Below, in pieces: positions 25,070 through 37,900 of a stretch of 64,000 nucleotides of DNA. The DNA lies in contig OZ024792.1 in assembly GCA_964017065.1 (NCBI GenBank), forward strand, positions 6,133,754-6,197,753, in the 5' to 3' direction. A model generated the notes under the pieces. It searched no databases, was not told the origin of the DNA, and saw nothing but the letters and a program-made list of their open reading frames with translations. Position 1 is the stretch's first letter. Each line of letters begins with the position of its first letter. The translations under genes were made by a program, and so were the position numbers. The DNA comes from Haliclona indistincta. Lineage: Eukaryota > Porifera > Demospongiae > Haplosclerida > Chalinidae.

Positions 25070-25484
25070 TAGCTGACAATGGATCACGATCGAGAAATCG
25101 CGGAATTTATATCGACGTTTCGCTAAAAACTAAGTTCAAAAGGCACCTGCCAGGAGAATTTCACGACTGTTCATGGGTGTTTTGGTCTCGGCATTGCTCG
25201 CGTAAAGGCGCTAGGCGAGTGGAAGAAAGAAGGAAGAAGAAGAAAACGAAGATGACGAAACACGATTTTCACCGTTTTCAGGTTCGTCACTTTAGTAACA
25301 ACTTCGAGCAATCTCCTTGCTACTGTAAGATGGGGCAACGCCAGAGAGCAGATTTAAGTGTCTTTTGACGTATACAATTCATGACCAGGCGAACTATCAG
25401 CGTTTGAACGCTAATACATGTATGTAGCCGCCATCTTGTTTTCTCGTTCAACCCTACATAGGGAGGCACTACCGTGCCTCCCTA
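25070..25484 (+). repeat. Dispersed repeat with terminal hairpin (copy 1)
   Basis: About 415 bases matched in inverted orientation by 53976-54391. One end is a small palindrome, AGGGAGGCAC / GTGCCTCCCT (25461-25484). Both copies hold an open frame with a Lys/Arg-rich run (HCSRKGARRVEERR) that is partly conserved; whether it is translated is unknown. It abuts the g5 promoter, and the matching position upstream of g6 lacks it. Confidence 0.6.
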
Positions 25485-25486
25485 AT

Positions 25487-25714
25487 ACACCCACCAGGAC
25501 TCCCATATTAGATATAATTTTGGCTATTTTTGCCATTTGTATCAGACTGCAAACATTATTTTAGTACATCGAAATAATATTATGACTTGACTGAAAAATC
25601 ATGATAGTAACATGTAAACAAGCCTATGCTGATCCACACATTGTTATAACTAAGCATGTACATGTAGTATTGTGCTGCATTGACCTGGACGTATTTTCTA
25701 AGCTGCCATTGGAC
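25487..25714 (+). promoter_or_regulatory. Class III promoter / 5' UTR of g5
   Basis: The 228 bases before the g5 start match 34727-34979 before g6, with only small indels. This is a third promoter and leader type, unrelated to those of the other receptor genes, so g5 and g6 are expected to be expressed together. Confidence 0.55.
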
Positions 25715-28700
25715 ATGAAGTTTATAATGTTGCTGCAAAGCATATTCTTGCTACTGATGATAGCTGTTGGAGCAGGAGCTACTTCCGTTAATATCTTCCC
25801 TTCTGCAACATCTGCTAAAACATTATCATTACCTGAAACTGCATCTTCAACTCTTCTAGCTGAAACCACTTCTCCTGCTGCAACAAATCTTTCAGCTACC
25901 TCTTCTGGATCAGCTTCTAATGCTGTCAATACAACCGTTACCAAAGGTATTTGTGATAGAGCCAAGGGGTAGTTGCTTGTATTCGACGTAGAACGGATAA
26001 CTCAGTGAAATGGAACTGAATTGGTATTACAGTCAGGTTTAAATGGGGAAAATCCCTGGGGCGGGCTCCTTCTGCCACAGTATTATACTAAATTAAGAAT
26101 ATTTCATGTTTTCAGCTCAAAATTTAAGAAATCTGGCTGCAATAGGTTGAGCCTTTTGACTTATTATCATGCACTACATCTATGTGACATAGGATATGGT
26201 CAATAATTAACTAGTCAATTTTATGTGTTACTAATCAATGTTTCAGCCTTACTTATTATTGAAGATATTTTAATCTCTTTCAATATAGTTTCCATAATCA
26301 ATCCACCATCATATGTTGTTGATGGTGACCAGAATGTTGAGCTGCAGTGTACTGTCACACTGAGTAGCACCATTGGACCAGACTACAGTGCTCTCAGTAT
26401 TGACTGGAGAGACAGCACTGACACTATCGTCAACAACTGCCCCAGCCCCCAGCCACATGGCAACACACAGATCAGTGACACCTTCTCTTGTAACCTGACA
26501 CTAGCCACTATCTCAGCTACTAGTGCAGGACTGTACACCTGTAATGCTGCTATTACTGGAATTAGTGGTGTTAGTACTGATTCATTTGACCTTTCAGTAC
26601 AAGGTTTGAAAATAAAGGTGCTGATGGTAAATTATAATATTACTTGTATTACATACAGGATCTCTCCAGAGTACTAACATTTTCACACCAGTGAATGCTG
26701 TTCTTGGACAGTCATCTGTGCTCACTTGTGAAGTGCACACTTCACTACCAGTCACCACTAACCTGCTCTCAGTCCAGTGGATGCACAGAGGGAGTCTGGT
26801 CACTGGTAGTGGTGGGTTTGTACTAAAGCAAGGATCAGGAGCAGGTGCTTCAGTGTATGTGACTGAGTTGACTCTGAATGAGACTACTGTTGAGAGCTCA
26901 GGACTGTACTCCTGTCGTGTGTCTACTGACAGACAACAAGTAACAGCTGAAGCCAACCTCACTGTAGCATGTGAGTGGATTGAGCTAAACTGTCATCATT
27001 TGATTGTCTCTTACAGTTTCTCATATTGATGTTCACACTGGACCATCCAATGGATTCCCCTCACAACCTCTACTGGATACCAGTACTAGACTGAACTGCT
27101 CTGTCACACGCCATCCTCAGCTCAGCCAGCTCACCGTCCTCACCATCCAGTACCAGTGGTGCTCTAATGGTGTGACAAGAGGCAGTGAACAGGAACTAGT
27201 GCTACCCAACTTGAGTCCAGCTGATGCTACAACCTACTCCTGCACAGTGACAGTCTTTTCAGCTAACCCAGGAGAACACCTGATCAGACAAATCAGTAAT
27301 CAGTCAATGTATGATCTCAGAGCAAAAGGTGTGTCACTTAGGCAATGTGGTCTTTGCAATTTTTTTTCACAGCTCCAGCTCCAATTGTTCATCTCTCACC
27401 TGGTGGTAAAGGAGTTTATTATTCTGGAGAAGATCTCAATGTAACATGTATCAGTAGTGTAGTGGGTGCAGTGTTCACTTGGAGAGCAGTTAATCCCATT
27501 ACAATGCAGCCATTGATCATACCTAATACTACTGTGAGCAGTAGTAGCAATACCAGTGTACTCATTCTCAGACCAATCAGAGTCAGTGATCCTGTTCTAG
27601 TGGACTTTATTTGTGCATTAGCATTTCCTAAGAATGTTAATTTGATTGGAAGTACTTCATTTTCTCTAGTAAATATAAAAGGTAAACAATTTTCATCATT
27701 GTGTGGCTGTCATTATCATTTTCCAGTTCCATCATTGAGTGTGTCAGTATCTTCCAATGCTAGTACAGTACTGGATATCAGTGGATACAACTCCTTCACT
27801 GTACAGTGTGGAGGAACATTTAGTCCTAGCTATCATCAATCAGGAGAATCACTTTCATTCATGTTAACCAGAAACAGTGTATCAGTCACTGATGGGCTTT
27901 CAACTAGTCCAGTGATGGCAACAGGAGATACAGTCTCTCAGAGCAGCTCAGTACAGCAGACTGCATCCTCAGGTCCAGCCACACTAGTCTACAACTGCAC
28001 TGTTGAGTTTAGCATCAGTGGATCACTCATTACTACTGCCAGTAACACAACACAGGTCATTGTGAAGGGTGAGCTAGCCTTGTATACCATTGGCCCACAT
28101 GCATCTCTCCTCTCAACCTACCTGGAACAGGTCCCTCACTACCAGCAGCTCCAGTAGTAGTGGCACCAGTGACTACACCAACATCTGCTGTGATACAATG
28201 GAGTGTTCCTGTAGTGACCTACTCTCCTGAACAATACACTGTCTACTACACTACCAACAGCAGTGGCTGTCCTACCAACTCAGATGAGGCCTACAACAAG
28301 AGTGTGACTGTTTATGGTCTCAACCACACTGACTTCTTCACCATAAGAGACCAGCAGTACAATGTGACACTGAACAATCTTCATCCTTACACAGTGTACT
28401 GCTATAAAGTAGTGGCTACTAACTCTGAGGGAAGGAATGAGTCAATGATGGGGATGTTTGCTACAAATGAGAGTGGTATGTATTTTTAATCAAATTGTTT
28501 TGTAATTAATATCTTCAGTTCCAAGTGGGCCTCCTCAGAAGTTGATCAATTCAACCACTTCTCGCAATATTTCTCTCTCCTGGTCTCCTCCTCTTCCCTC
28601 ACAACGCAATGGTGTCATTATCGGCTATCTTATCAAATGCAATATTGGTAGTGTGACTAGCAGAATGATTGTTTCTGGAACAGCCCATGTCATACACATC

Positions 28701-31700
28701 AATCCATTCACTAACTATGCATGTTCTGTGAGTGCAGCAACAATGGTGGGAGATGGTTCACCAGCAACAGTTAGTGGAACCTCTGATGAAGATGGTGAGT
28801 ACATCATTCACTATAGCTACTGTGATATCACTCATGATGTGCTGTGCAGTCCCTGCAGGACCACCTCGTCAGTTCTCTATAGTTGCTAAAAACTCAAGAT
28901 CAATAAATGCTAGTTGGAGTGCTCCATCAACACCAAATGGAGTGATCACTGAGTACCAGCTCCAGTGTTCTGGTGGTGGACAAGTGTTCAACCGCACTGT
29001 GATGGAGACCACAACCACACTGAGTGGACTCCTACCATACACCAACTACTCCTGTAGCATCACAGCTCACACCAGTGTTGGAGGAGGACCTGCAGCAACT
29101 ACCAGTGTGACCACTCTACAAGATAGTGAATTTGCTCCATATTTTGTTATTTTTATTGTTACAGGGATAATTTTTTCACAGTTCCCTCTCAAGTGAGAGA
29201 TTTGACTGTCACTTCACCAGTTACCTCATCAACTACACTCATTGTAACATGGCGACCTCCATCAGTACTAAATGGAATTGTTACATACACAGTCAACATA
29301 TCCACAACAATGGATTCTTTTTCAATGCTGACAAAGAGTACCAATATAACCATCACAGAACTTTGTAAGTACAATTTTAGTTAATTTCATTTTATTGCAC
29401 TCAAATTTATAGCTTCTCAAATACCACACTATGTCAAGGTAGCTGCTTTCACCAGTAAAGGAAAAGGACTATACTCAGATATTGTGGTGAACTTCACAGA
29501 AGAAGGCGGTACGAACAGTACACTTCTTGACTCATTATTTTATTTCACAATCTGCAGTTCCACTGCAAGGTCCTGAAATTACTAACATCACTAGACTAAC
29601 GGATGGTTCTATCATAGTGATGTGGAAGCTACTCACTCTAGAGGAGGCTCGTGGGTTCATCACTGGATACACTGTCACTGCTCAACAAGCTGACTTTGGA
29701 CTAGTCTTGAGACAGTCATCAATGAGTGTGACAGTATTGCACAACACAACCAGAGCTGTTATAACTGGACTGGATCCTAAACTAGCCTACTGGGTCTCAA
29801 TCTCAGCTGGTACAGTAGCTGGAATGAGTGGGACTAACAGCAGATTAATGGCTGCCACAACCAGTGAGAGATGTCATATCAGAGAAAAGTATTGAGCGAT
29901 TTTGAATAATCTTTCATAGATAACCTCTATGTATATCTGGTTCTTGGTGGTATAGCAGGTTTTGGAGGTGTTGGGAGTCTTCTGATATTGATTTGTCTCT
30001 GTGTCTTAATGTGCTACTGTTATCGATGCTGCAAGAGGTACTAGCTAGTTTTTGATGATAGCTCTGTGTGAGGTGATTTTAATCTTTTGTAGGAAAACAA
30101 AGTCGAAGAAATTAGAGCTCGATCAATCACCATATTGGATTGAGCAAGTGGAGAAGGAACGATACTCATTGGAAATGAAACCACTTGTTGAAGAACCAGG
30201 TTTGATATTTTTTGAAAATTACGATTTGATACTATTCTTAATTTTTAGTTGAGGAAGATCTGCAGTATCTTGCTATACCCTTGGGCAGGTTCCCAGACTA
30301 TGTGCATTCCCTGTACCAGAATTGTGATGAAGGATTTGAGGAACAGTTCCATGTACTGCACTAAAATTCAGTGCATACTATGACATTGAATTTTGTGCCG
30401 TCTGTGCCACAGGAAATTTGCACCATACCAAAGGGATCCTCTGAAATTGCAAGAAAAGAGGAAAATGCAGTCAAGAACAGATTTGAAAACATCTACTCAT
30501 GTATAAAACACAACTAGTGTCATGTTGTTATTATTTGTGCACCACATTAGATGACCATTGTTGTGTGTCTCTTAAACCAATCGAAGGAGAGGAAGGATCT
30601 GACTATATCAATGCATCATGGATTGATGTGAGGAGTATAGTACACGCTATAATTGATAACATGTTATTTTGTACTATAGAGATATAACAAGCCCAAAGCA
30701 TACATAGCAACACAAGGTAAATAATTTTACAGTGGTCTTGCAAAATTTTGAAGCAAAATTTTGCACAGGTCCAATTGACGAAACAATTGGAGATTTTTGG
30801 AGGATGGTGTGGGAATATAAAGTGCCCTCAATTGTCATGCTCACTAACCTAGTTGAGAGGAATGTTGTGAGTGATGCAGCTCATGTACTGGTGCAGCTGT
30901 GCACTATATTCTGTGCATGTAGCTCAAGTGTTCCTGCTACTGGCCTAAAGATGTTGAACAAGAGCTGGACTGTGGTGATGGTCTGACAGTGCAGCTGGAA
31001 GAAGAGCTTGTTTTTGCTGAGTACAAGATCAAGAAATTTATTGTTTCAAATGTAAGTCAGTGCATTTATTGTGAACTTGTTCATAAACTGATCTTTACAG
31101 GAATCTGACGAGAGCTCTCAATCATTACTTGTCACTCACTATCACTTCACTCAATGGCCAGATCATGGAGTACCTGCCTCAAAGCTGTGTCTCATCTCCT
31201 TCATCAAGCGAGTCCGCAAGCAGCATCCTCCTGAGGGTCCACCATTAGTGGTGCACTGCAGTGCTGGTGTGGGCAGGACTGGAACATTCATTGTACTGGA
31301 CACCATGCTACAGAGGATCAAAGATGGAGGCAGCCTCAACATCTTCCAGCTTGTCTCACAGCTCAGGAAGAGAAGGACCATCATGGTGCAGAATATTGTA
31401 AGTGTGTTGCTATCAAGTGAATGCTGTCTCATTCATGTTACCCTGTTCAGTCACAGTACAAGTATATTCACGATGCTCTGACTGAATACATCACATGTGG
31501 TGACACCTCATTTCCACTGATGGATGCACGCAAGCTGGTGAAGGAATTGAGCGAGTCATTTGACGGAAAGACAAGATTCGAAAAACAGTTTGATGTGAGT
31601 AATGACTAGATAGTGCTGTGACACTGAGTGTGTTTAATATGCAACAGGTGTTGGAGCGGCTAAGTCAGCCTCTAGATGACCTAGAGTTCAGTACATCAGA

Positions 31701-33395
31701 TGCTGAAGCACATGCTGCTAAGAACAGATATGACTACAATTTGCCTTGTGAGTTCCAGCTGGTGACCACAGAAATTAATTTCATAACTTGTGTGTGGTTA
31801 TGAATTATAGATAATGAAACTCGAGTGGAATTGAACTCAGGCTCAACTGATTACATAAACGCATGTCACGTGAATGTATGTGTAAACACTAGTGACTTCA
31901 TAGCGTAATGTATGCTTCATTGCTCTAATAGGGATACAAGCAATGTAATGCATTCTTAGCCACTCAGTCTCCAATGGAGGAAACTGTGGCTGATTTCTGG
32001 CAGATGGTGTGGGATGAACAGAGCAAGGTTATTGTGATGCTGTGCAAAACTGAGGAACAGGGCAAGGTGTGCTTAACCCTTTAAGGCCTATAGCGGATTT
32101 AGACGCCATAATTGACTCTACCTACTCTAGACGTCACAGAAAGTGCAAAAAGTGCTCTAGAAAGGTCAAAACAAGTTTAATTGCCTTTACCTGAAAAAAA
32201 CCCACTGTTTTTTGGCGCGCCTTCCCCACTAAAACGTACAGCACGGGGGGAATTTTAAAGGGGGTGTCCCCCCGTTAACCTGGGGTTCGAAGTGGCGGAG
32301 CCTCTCGCCACTTTTGGCATTTTTAAGGCTTCAGGATGCCTGGAAATGCATACTTGGGCATAGAATATGGTCTAAACTATGCTGTTTGCTCACCTGGACA
32401 CCACCAGGTTTTTGTATCAGTCACCAGGGCTAAACGAAGACCAAAATTGGCCGAATAATGACGAGGTCGCAGCACTTAATCGGCTTCAGTTCCGAAGTGG
32501 GAGTGGCCAACTCAGAGTTTAGTACATGGTCATAAACTTTGGCATACCAGGAAAAAACAGTGCTAGTTTGGAACAGCTAGCGTACTGCATGTTGTAGAAA
32601 ATGCAAGACAAACTGTCAGTTAGAGCAAGTCGAATTTTCGTCAAAATAATTCAGGCACTAAAGAGTTAACATAGTAACACAATGACATCATTGATCAGTC
32701 TGTTTATAGGAAGCATGTTACCAGTACTGGCCAAGCAGTGTTGGAGGAACACAATGCTTTGGGATGACCACTGTAAAGCTGAAGCAGTCAACAGATTTGC
32801 AAGGAACAGTGATACGTACACTTGAAGTTATCAAAGAGGGGGACTACATCAATGTTAGTCATAGCCTATGTAATCATGCTGTATAAACATGCTTAACGTG
32901 GGCATTTGTTTGTTCACAGACCAGTGATAGCTCACTTGTTGTGACCCAAATCCATTACAGCCAGTGGCCAGAGTACAGTGCTCCTACTGACATTGATGCT
33001 GTACTTAAACTAACTGATACTGTACTCAAAACAGCAATGCCAGCAAGTGACAACCCCATCACAGTCATGTGCAAGTAGGAAGAGCTCTGTTACATTATTT
33101 AGTAACATTACACACAATACAATGTTGTACAGTGATGGCGTGGGCAGGACAGGTGCCTTCATCTGCATCTACTCACAGCTGGAGAGGGTTAAAGTGGAGG
33201 GAGTGGGTGACATATTCCAATTCATCAAGGACTCTCGTCTGAATCGCAAGGGACTGGTCAGGCACCAGGTAAGCTAGGATGAGAGATTATAGCATATCAT
33301 TTCTTATGCAGGAGCATTACAACTTCTGCTATGAAGTGATTGCTGAGTTTTCAGACACAATGGGTCTATATGACAACTTCAAGTATAAAATATAA
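25715..33395 (+). CDS. g5: receptor protein tyrosine phosphatase with Ig and FN3 ectodomain
   Basis: Twenty-nine exons, about 1773 residues. Signal peptide 1-22 (MKFIMLLQS); Ser/Thr-rich stalk 23-77; Ig-like exons 26289-26603, 26659-26970, 27017-27328, 27373-27681; Trp-less Ig-like 27727-28068; FN3 28131-28475, 28519-28794, 28850-29125, 29182-29364 plus 29413-29508, 29558-29863; membrane helix 29920-30037; juxtamembrane 30093-30199. Phosphatase exons: 30249-30352, 30413-30500, 30551-30627, 30680-30716, 30769-30866, 30923-31051, 31101-31397, 31451-31594, 31648-31747, 31811-31875, 31932-32066, 32710-32853, 32920-33074, 33133-33268, 33312-33395. D1 has DYINASWID, the WPD loop and [11 protein letters not shown]2 is altered. 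It should dephosphorylate phosphotyrosine at the plasma membrane. Its extracellular half is nearly the same as g6, so it probably sees the same ligand. Intact throughout. Confidence 0.92.
31101..31397 (+). other. Catalytic exon of phosphatase domain D1
   Basis: One 297-base exon encodes the WPDHGVP loop (Asp codon 31161-31163) and the signature [10 protein letters not shown] (Cys codon 31257-31259, about residue 1407). Both the nucleophile Cys and the general-acid Asp of classical tyrosine phosphatases are present, so D1 should be active. Confidence 0.93.
32077..32665. mobile_element. TTAA-flanked MITE in g5 intron (piggyBac-type target)
   Basis: A 589-base element between TTAA at 32073-32076 and TTAA at 32666-32669. 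The ends are short imperfect inverted repeats (CCCTTTAAGGCC and GGCACTAAAGAG). TTAA duplication with C-rich starts is the usual mark of piggyBac-type elements; no coding potential is seen, so it is non-autonomous. It lies wholly in the intron between two D2 exons and should be removed by splicing. Confidence 0.72.
32710..33395 (+). other. Membrane-distal phosphatase domain D2, likely weak or inactive
   Basis: The exons 32710-32853, 32920-33074, 33133-33268 and 33312-33395 complete D2. The WPD loop reads WPE (Glu codon 32971-32973), and the signature reads MCNDGVGRTG, joined across an intron after 33074; the Cys codon is 33070-33072 (about residue 1700). The Cys and Arg remain but the usual His, Ser and Ala before and after are changed. 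Loss of the loop Asp is typical of regulatory D2 domains. Confidence 0.85.
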
Positions 33396-33770
33396 TCAGA
33401 GTGTAACAGAATAAGAAAATTAGTGTACAGTGTGACTTTACAGCAGATTAAACTGTTTGCATATTCTAGCTATTATTCTACAATGGAGACATTGTGATAT
33501 TGAGAACAATGTATGTTTGTCTCAAATTTATTGTGTAAATGTTTATTTTGTCCTCGTGTAAATGCTATTGTTTGATTATAATAATTTTACCTACACGTAG
33601 GATTGGGTATAAACATTGAATTAGGATTGAAAGTGCAAGTTTTCAATAACAGAGGCAATTGCATTGAAGATTTTTGTGCAGCAATCAGAAGTTCTTTATC
33701 TTGAAGAATCAAAGCTACCGCGCTTCCGTACATTGTATTTTTGTGAGCCCGCCCACCGTACAATACAGCG
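33396..33770. other. g5 3' flank, no gene seen
   Basis: AT-rich 3' UTR and spacer after the phosphatase stop. No open frame or structured RNA is supported. Confidence 0.4.
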
Positions 33771-33960
33771 ATTTGAAGAAATTTGCAACGCCACAATCAA
33801 AGTGGAAGTACATGTAAACATTATCTATGATGTAAACATTATTTTTCTTACGTTGCACGCGCTTCTGATGCAGGTCCGCACGTGGCCAGCCATGTTTGAT
33901 TGGTCAACGTATTACTTCCGCTTTGACTGTGGCGTTGCAAAATCTCTTCAAACCGCTGTA
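33765..33960. repeat. Inverted-repeat (foldback) element
   Basis: Arms of about 40 bases: 33771-33811 pairs with 33912-33950 (shared core GCAACGCCAC / GTGGCGTTGC), with a few mismatches, around a 100-base loop. It looks like a small MITE. No flanking duplication was identified. Confidence 0.6.
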
Positions 33961-34306
33961 ACTTCATATTGAACGCACTTTAATTTCTCCATATAGCACG
34001 CTGAGTCAGCAAAAACTATCAACAATGAATGACACATATCAAGGACATTTCACCATAGATGATTTCACAAGTACAACATAGATTCCACCGCGAGGTGTGA
34101 TGGAATGTTTGCGCTGAATTAATGAGCAAACGACGCGCTATGACGAGGTGACTGCCTACTGTTGGACCAATGACCAAACAATTTGCTGCTAGCGCATGTC
34201 CATATCCGTAACGTGTTTGTTGAGTTAACGTACTGTGCGCATGCGCCAGCAGCAAAATTTCGGTCAAGATTGCACTTGCAATCTCCTGTACATGTACTAT
34301 GTCTAT

Positions 34307-34384
34307 GGTTGGACAGGGTCCACGGATGAATTTCGCGGCAGATCTACTGTCAGCTTCGCATACTTCCGTGAACCCTGTCCAACA
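34307..34384. repeat. Short inverted repeat with 20-base arms
   Basis: 34307-34326 pairs with 34365-34384 with about two mismatches (core TTGGACAGGGT / ACCCTGTCCAA). It could be a hairpin or a miniature element end. No gene is seen in 33960-34430. Confidence 0.5.
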
Positions 34385-34426
34385 GTAAGTAGGCGGCGGT
34401 CGCCTCGACATAGCGCATTTATCTCA

Positions 34427-34680
34427 TTAAAATTAAAAAGATTTCTATCGAAATCAAAAGGATGTAGGATGAAGAAATATATCGCTGGCAATGTGAAACA
34501 ATAAGGAACAAGCATGGAATGGTAACACAATTGACTTGCTAACAGACCGGCCATAGATCCCTACATCAGTGGCTGCTTAGTGTGGTTGGCTATAGCTAGT
34601 TCAGCTAGTTGCTGTTGACTGACACCTGAATTGAATTTAGCTTGTGACAAAATATTGATCTTATGTACAGCCACTATGAT
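34427..34680. mobile_element. Partial, diverged copy of the foldback MITE
   Basis: Begins with the same end as the elements at 46456 and 56217 (AAGATTTCTATCGAAATC) and includes the internal GACTTGCTAACAGACC and GATCCCTACATC segments, but only about half of the foldback is present. Located between g5 and g6. Confidence 0.65.
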
Positions 34681-34726
34681 GAAATTTCATAAAATGAAAT
34701 GTCAGTTGTGCTATTTGCATACATTT

Positions 34727-34979
34727 ACACCCACCAGGACTCCCACATTAGATATATTTTTGGCTATTTTTGCCATTTTTATCAGACTGCAAACATTATT
34801 TTTAGTACATTGTAATAATAATAATAATTATTATGACTTGACTAAAAAATCATGATAGTAACATGTAAACAAGATATGAGTTGCATATGCTGATCTACGC
34901 ATTTGACTAAGCGTACATGTAGTATTGTGTTCATTTTCACTGCAATGACCTGGATGTACTTTCTAAGCTGCCATTGGAC
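34727..34979 (+). promoter_or_regulatory. Class III promoter / 5' UTR of g6
   Basis: Direct repeat of 25487-25714 in front of g5. It carries a short AT-rich repeat run (AATAATAATAATTATT) near 34813-34831 that is shorter in the g5 copy. Confidence 0.55.
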
Positions 34980-37900
34980 ATGAAGTTCATAATGTTGCTG
35001 CAAAGCATGTTCTTACTATTGATAATAACTGTTGGAGCAGGGGCTGCTTCCCACTCTATACCATCAGTTAATATCTTTCCTTCTGCAACATCTCCTGCTA
35101 AAACATCATCTTTACCTGAAACTGCATCTTCAGCTCCTCTAGCTGAAACCAATTCTCCTACTGCAACAAATCTTCTAGCTGAAACTACCTCTTCTGGATC
35201 AGCTTCTAATGCTGTCAATATAACCGTTACCAAAGGTACAATAAATTATGTAGGGATGCAAAGTCCATGCATTGCAATGTTGCAGCCTTACTGATTATTG
35301 GAGATATTTTAATCTCTATTTCAATATAGTTTCCATTATCAACCCACCATCATATGTTGTTGATGGTGACCAGAATGTTGAGCTGCAGTGTACTGTCACA
35401 TTGAGTAGCACCATTGGACCAGACTACAGTGCTCTCAGTATTGACTGGAGAGACAGCACTGACACTATCATCAACAACTGCCCCAGCCCTCAGCCACATG
35501 GGAACACACAGATCAGTGATACCTTCTCTTGTAACCTGACACTAGCCACTATCTCAGCTACTAGTGCAGGACTATACTCCTGTAATGCTGCTATTACTGG
35601 AATTAGTGGTGTTAGTACTGATTCATTTGACCTTTCAGTACAAGGTTTGAAAATAAAGGTGCTGATGGTAAATTATAAAATTAATATTACTTGTATTACA
35701 TACAGGATCTCTCCAGAGTACTAACATTTTCACACCAGTGAATGCAGTTCTTGGACAGTCATCTGTGCTCACTTGTGAAGTGCACACTTCACTACCAGTC
35801 ACCACTAACCTGCTCTCAGTCCAGTGGATGCACAGAGGGAGTCTGGTCATTGGTAGTGGTGGGTTTGTACTAAAGCAAGGATCAGGACCAGGTGCTTCAG
35901 TGTATGTGACTGAGTTGACTCTGAATGAGACTACTGTTGAGAGCTCAGGACTGTACTCCTGTCGTGTGTCTACTGACAGACAACAAGTAACAGCTGAAGC
36001 CAACCTCACTGTAGCATGTGAGTGGATTGAGCTAAACTGTCATCATTTGATTGTCTCTTACAGTTTCTCATATTGATGTTCACACTGGACCATCCAATGG
36101 ATTCCCCTCACAACCTCTACTGGATACCAGTACTAGACTGAACTGCTCTGTCACACTCCATCCTCAGCTCAGCCAGCTCACCATCCTCACCATCCAGTAC
36201 CAGTGGTCCTCTAATGGTATGACAAGAGGCAGTGAACAGGAACTAGTGCTACCCAACTTGAGTCCAGCTGATGCTACAACCTACTCCTGCACAGTGACAG
36301 TCTTTTCAGCTAACCCAGGAGAATACCAGATCAGACAAATCAGTAATCAGTCAATGTATGACCTCAGAGCAAAAGGTGTGTCACATAGGCAATGTGGTCT
36401 TTGCAATTTTTTTTCACAGTTCCAGCTCCAATTGTTCATCTCTCACCTGGTGGTAAAGGAGTTTATTATTCTGGAGAAGATCTCAATTTAACATGTATCA
36501 GTAGTGTAGTGGGTGCAGTGTTCACTTGGAGAGCAGTTAATCCCATTACAATGCACCCATTGATCATACCTAATACTACTGTGAGCAGTGGTAGCAATAC
36601 CAGTGTACTCATTCTCAGACCAATCAGAGTCAGTGATCATGTTCTAGTGGACTTTATTTGTGCATTAGCATTTCTTAAGAATGTTAATTTGATTGGAAGT
36701 ACTTCATTTTCTCTAGTAAATATAAAAGGTAAACAATTTTCATCATTGTGTGGCTGTCATTATCATTTTCCAGTTTCATCATTGAGTGTGTCAGTATCTT
36801 CTAATACTAGTACAGTACTGGATATCAGTGGATACAACTCCTTCACTGTACAGTGTGGAGGAACATTTAGTCCTAGCTATCATCAATCAGGAGAATCACT
36901 TTCATTCATGTTAACCAGAAACAGTGTATCAGTCACTGATGTGCTTTCAACTAGTCTAGTGATGGCAACAGGAGATACAGTCTCTCAGAGCACCTCAGTA
37001 CAGCAGACTGCATCCTCAGGTCCAGTCACACTAGTCTACAACTGCACTGTTGAGTTTAGCATCAGTGGATCACTCATTACTACTGCCAGTAACACAACAC
37101 AGGTCATTGTGAAGGGTGAGCTAGTCTTGTATACCATTGGCCCACATGCATCTCTCCTCTCAACCTACCTGGAACAGGTCCCTCACTACCAGCAGCTCCA
37201 GTAGTAGTGGCACCAGTGACTACACCAACATCTGCTGTGATACAATGGAGTGTTCCTGTAGTGACCTACTCTCCTGAACAATACACTGTCTACTACACTA
37301 CCAACAGCAGTGGCTGTCCTACCAACTCAGATGAGGGCTACAACAAGAGTGTGACTGTTTATGGTCTCAACCACACTGACTTCTTCACCATAAGAGACCA
37401 GCAGTACAATGTGACACTGAACAATCTTCATCCTTACACAGTGTACTGCTATAAAGTAGTGGCTACTAACACTGAGGGAGGGAATGAGTCTATAATAAGG
37501 ATATTTGAGACAGCTGAGAGTGGTGAGTAAGTTTTGCATTGACGTAGTATTTTAATTTTGTACTTTATTTGATAAACAGCTCCTGGTGGACCACCTCAGA
37601 ACTTATTTGTCTTAACGAATTCACAATACATCACTCTCTCCTGGTCTCCTCCTCTTCCTTTGCATCGTAATGGAGTCATCATCAACTATCTTATAACCTG
37701 TACTCTTAGTAGAGACACAAAACATATTATGAGAGTTACCATGACCAACCTGACTATATCAATAAAACCATTCACTAACTACACATGCTCTGTGACTGCA
37801 GCAACAATTGTGGGAGATGGTCCACTAGCAACAGTTAGTGGAACCTCTGATGAAGATGGTGAGTACATTATTCACTATAGCTACTGTGATATCACTCATG

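Noticed and set aside
26594..26962. Long open frames antisense to one Ig exon (similar at 4667-4993, 35635-36009, 47471-47839, 58701-59072) with the same protein in each.
   Set aside because: They are shadows of a conserved Ig exon on the other strand; they have no splice or domain support of their own.
28081..28157. Continuation of the Trp-less Ig frame into [15 protein letters not shown] and on to a stop, seen in all genes.
   Set aside because: It is read-through of the conserved 62-base intron; using GT-AG joins the exon in phase to the next FN3. It could be a retained-intron form, but nothing requires it.
33664..33972. Open frame of about 100 codons downstream of g5.
   Set aside because: It runs through both arms of an inverted repeat, so it is repeat sequence.
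34019..34554. Overlapping open frames on both strands upstream of g6.
   Set aside because: They overlap a hairpin and a partial MITE, and have no domain.
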